DNA of 6,517 bases, from positions 1-6,517 of the forward strand of contig CANRJU010000160.1 of the NCBI GenBank assembly GCA_947631075.1, read 5' to 3'. The notes beneath the pieces are model-generated. The model did not search any database, was not told the DNA's origin, and saw only the letters and a list, made by a program, of their open reading frames with translations. Positions 6,087 through 6,517 of the stretch are shown here, one piece after another (position 1 is the first letter of the stretch; each line of letters opens with the position of its first letter). Made by a program: the position numbers and the translations under genes. The stretch comes from an uncultured Lachnospiraceae bacterium (GTDB lineage Bacteria; Bacillota; Clostridia; Lachnospirales; Lachnospiraceae).

Positions 6087-6517
6087 GTGAGTACAGTATG
6101 TGTAGAAGTAGACAAATGCGTTGGGTGTAACGCCTGTGTGCGCGTCTGTCCGGCGGGAGACGCCAATGTGGCGCGTCTGGACGACGAGGGGAATCTTCGT
6201 ATTGAAATCGACGACGAGAAGTGTATCAAGTGCGGGGCCTGCATCAAGGTCTGCACCCATGGCGCGCGATATTTTCATGATGATATTGACGAATTTTTGA
6301 AAGCGCTGGAGGCGGGAGAGGAGATTGCCGTGATTGCCGCGCCGGCGATTAAGATCGGATTTGACGGCTATTGGCGCCATGTGCTCCAGTGGCTGCGCAA
6401 CAAGGGCGTGAAGGCGATTTACGACGTCAGCTTCGGCGCGGACATCTGTACCTGGGCCCATGTGCGCTATATTCAGCAGCACCCGGAGGCCAAGGTGATC
6501 TCGCAGCCCTGCGCGGC
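6087..6517 (+). CDS. [FeFe]-hydrogenase-like iron-sulfur protein with N-terminal 2x[4Fe-4S] ferredoxin domain (3' end cut by the window)
   Basis: The frame starts at GTG 6087, with AAGGAG at 6073-6078 and 8-nt spacing; no other usable in-frame start lies before the first cluster motif, so the start is firm. The 143 complete codons run off the window. Residues 11-22 (CVGCNACVRVCP) and 46-56 (CIKCGACIKVC) are two classic [4Fe-4S] motifs. From about residue 79 (EIAVIAAPAIKIGF) the sequence matches the start of the [FeFe]-hydrogenase large-subunit domain: VYDVSFGADI at 111-120 corresponds to the VFDTSFGADL of catalytic enzymes, and Cys142 in SQPC probably corresponds to a ligand of the H-cluster cubane. 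Known relatives of this short-ferredoxin type, often with sensory domains further on, are put among the putative sensory (group C/D) hydrogenases; the C-terminus needed to decide is outside the window. The protein is likely cytoplasmic. Several expected proton-transfer residues are changed, so hydrogen turnover cannot be assumed. Confidence 0.85.
   Translation, partial: MSTVCVEVDKCVGCNACVRVCPAGDANVARLDDEGNLRIEIDDEKCIKCGACIKVCTHGARYFHDDIDEFLKALEAGEEIAVIAAPAIKIGFDGYWRHVLQWLRNKGVKAIYDVSFGADICTWAHVRYIQQHPEAKVISQPCA

Noticed and set aside
6024..6482. A 152-codon minus-strand frame over the hydrogenase-like gene
   Set aside because: The plus strand encodes two ferredoxin motifs and hydrogenase-like sequence with promoter and ribosome site; the reverse frame is a shadow.

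Overview
The window reads as a piece of the chromosome of an anaerobic, gut-type Firmicute, most likely a Clostridia/Lachnospiraceae relative. This is an inference from the kind of proteins present: a large secreted glycosidase ending in lysine-rich Ig-like (Big_2) domains with no visible sortase motif, a COG3044-type ABC-class ATPase, and an [FeFe]-hydrogenase-like iron-sulfur protein. Strong purine-rich Shine-Dalgarno sites and near-consensus sigma-A promoters fit this too. No rRNA, tRNA, CRISPR array, insertion sequence or phage gene was seen.

Layout. (1) 1-494, plus strand: the C-terminal 163 residues of a predicted ABC-class ATPase that begins before the window. (2) 516-1400, minus strand: a complete AraC-family regulator, convergent with the ATPase gene across only 21 bp. 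(3) 1401-1674: a 274-bp divergent control region. It holds a good promoter for the regulator on the minus strand, an extended -10 promoter with a poor -35 for the glycosidase on the plus strand, and between them spaced direct repeats that look like activator sites. (4) 1675-5937, plus strand: a 1420-residue secreted, multi-domain beta-L-arabinofuranosidase of the GH127/GH146 (DUF1680) group, followed by a strong intrinsic terminator at 5968-6006. (5) 6011-6517, plus strand: a near-consensus promoter, then the first 143 codons of a ferredoxin-like plus [FeFe]-hydrogenase-like protein that runs off the window.

How it may work together. The regulator and glycosidase form a typical divergent sugar-utilisation pair: a cytoplasmic AraC-type protein probably senses a sugar released from plant polysaccharide and activates the secreted enzyme that removes beta-linked L-arabinofuranose. 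No transporter or intracellular arabinose gene is in the window, so the pathway is incomplete here. The flanking ATPase and hydrogenase-like genes look like unrelated neighbours; the last has its own promoter and is insulated by the terminator. Points most worth a second look are the operator-like repeats, the lysine-only, arginine-free tail of the glycosidase, extra cysteines beside its zinc site, and the altered proton-pathway residues in the hydrogenase-like protein. I see no clear sign of a wholly new system.
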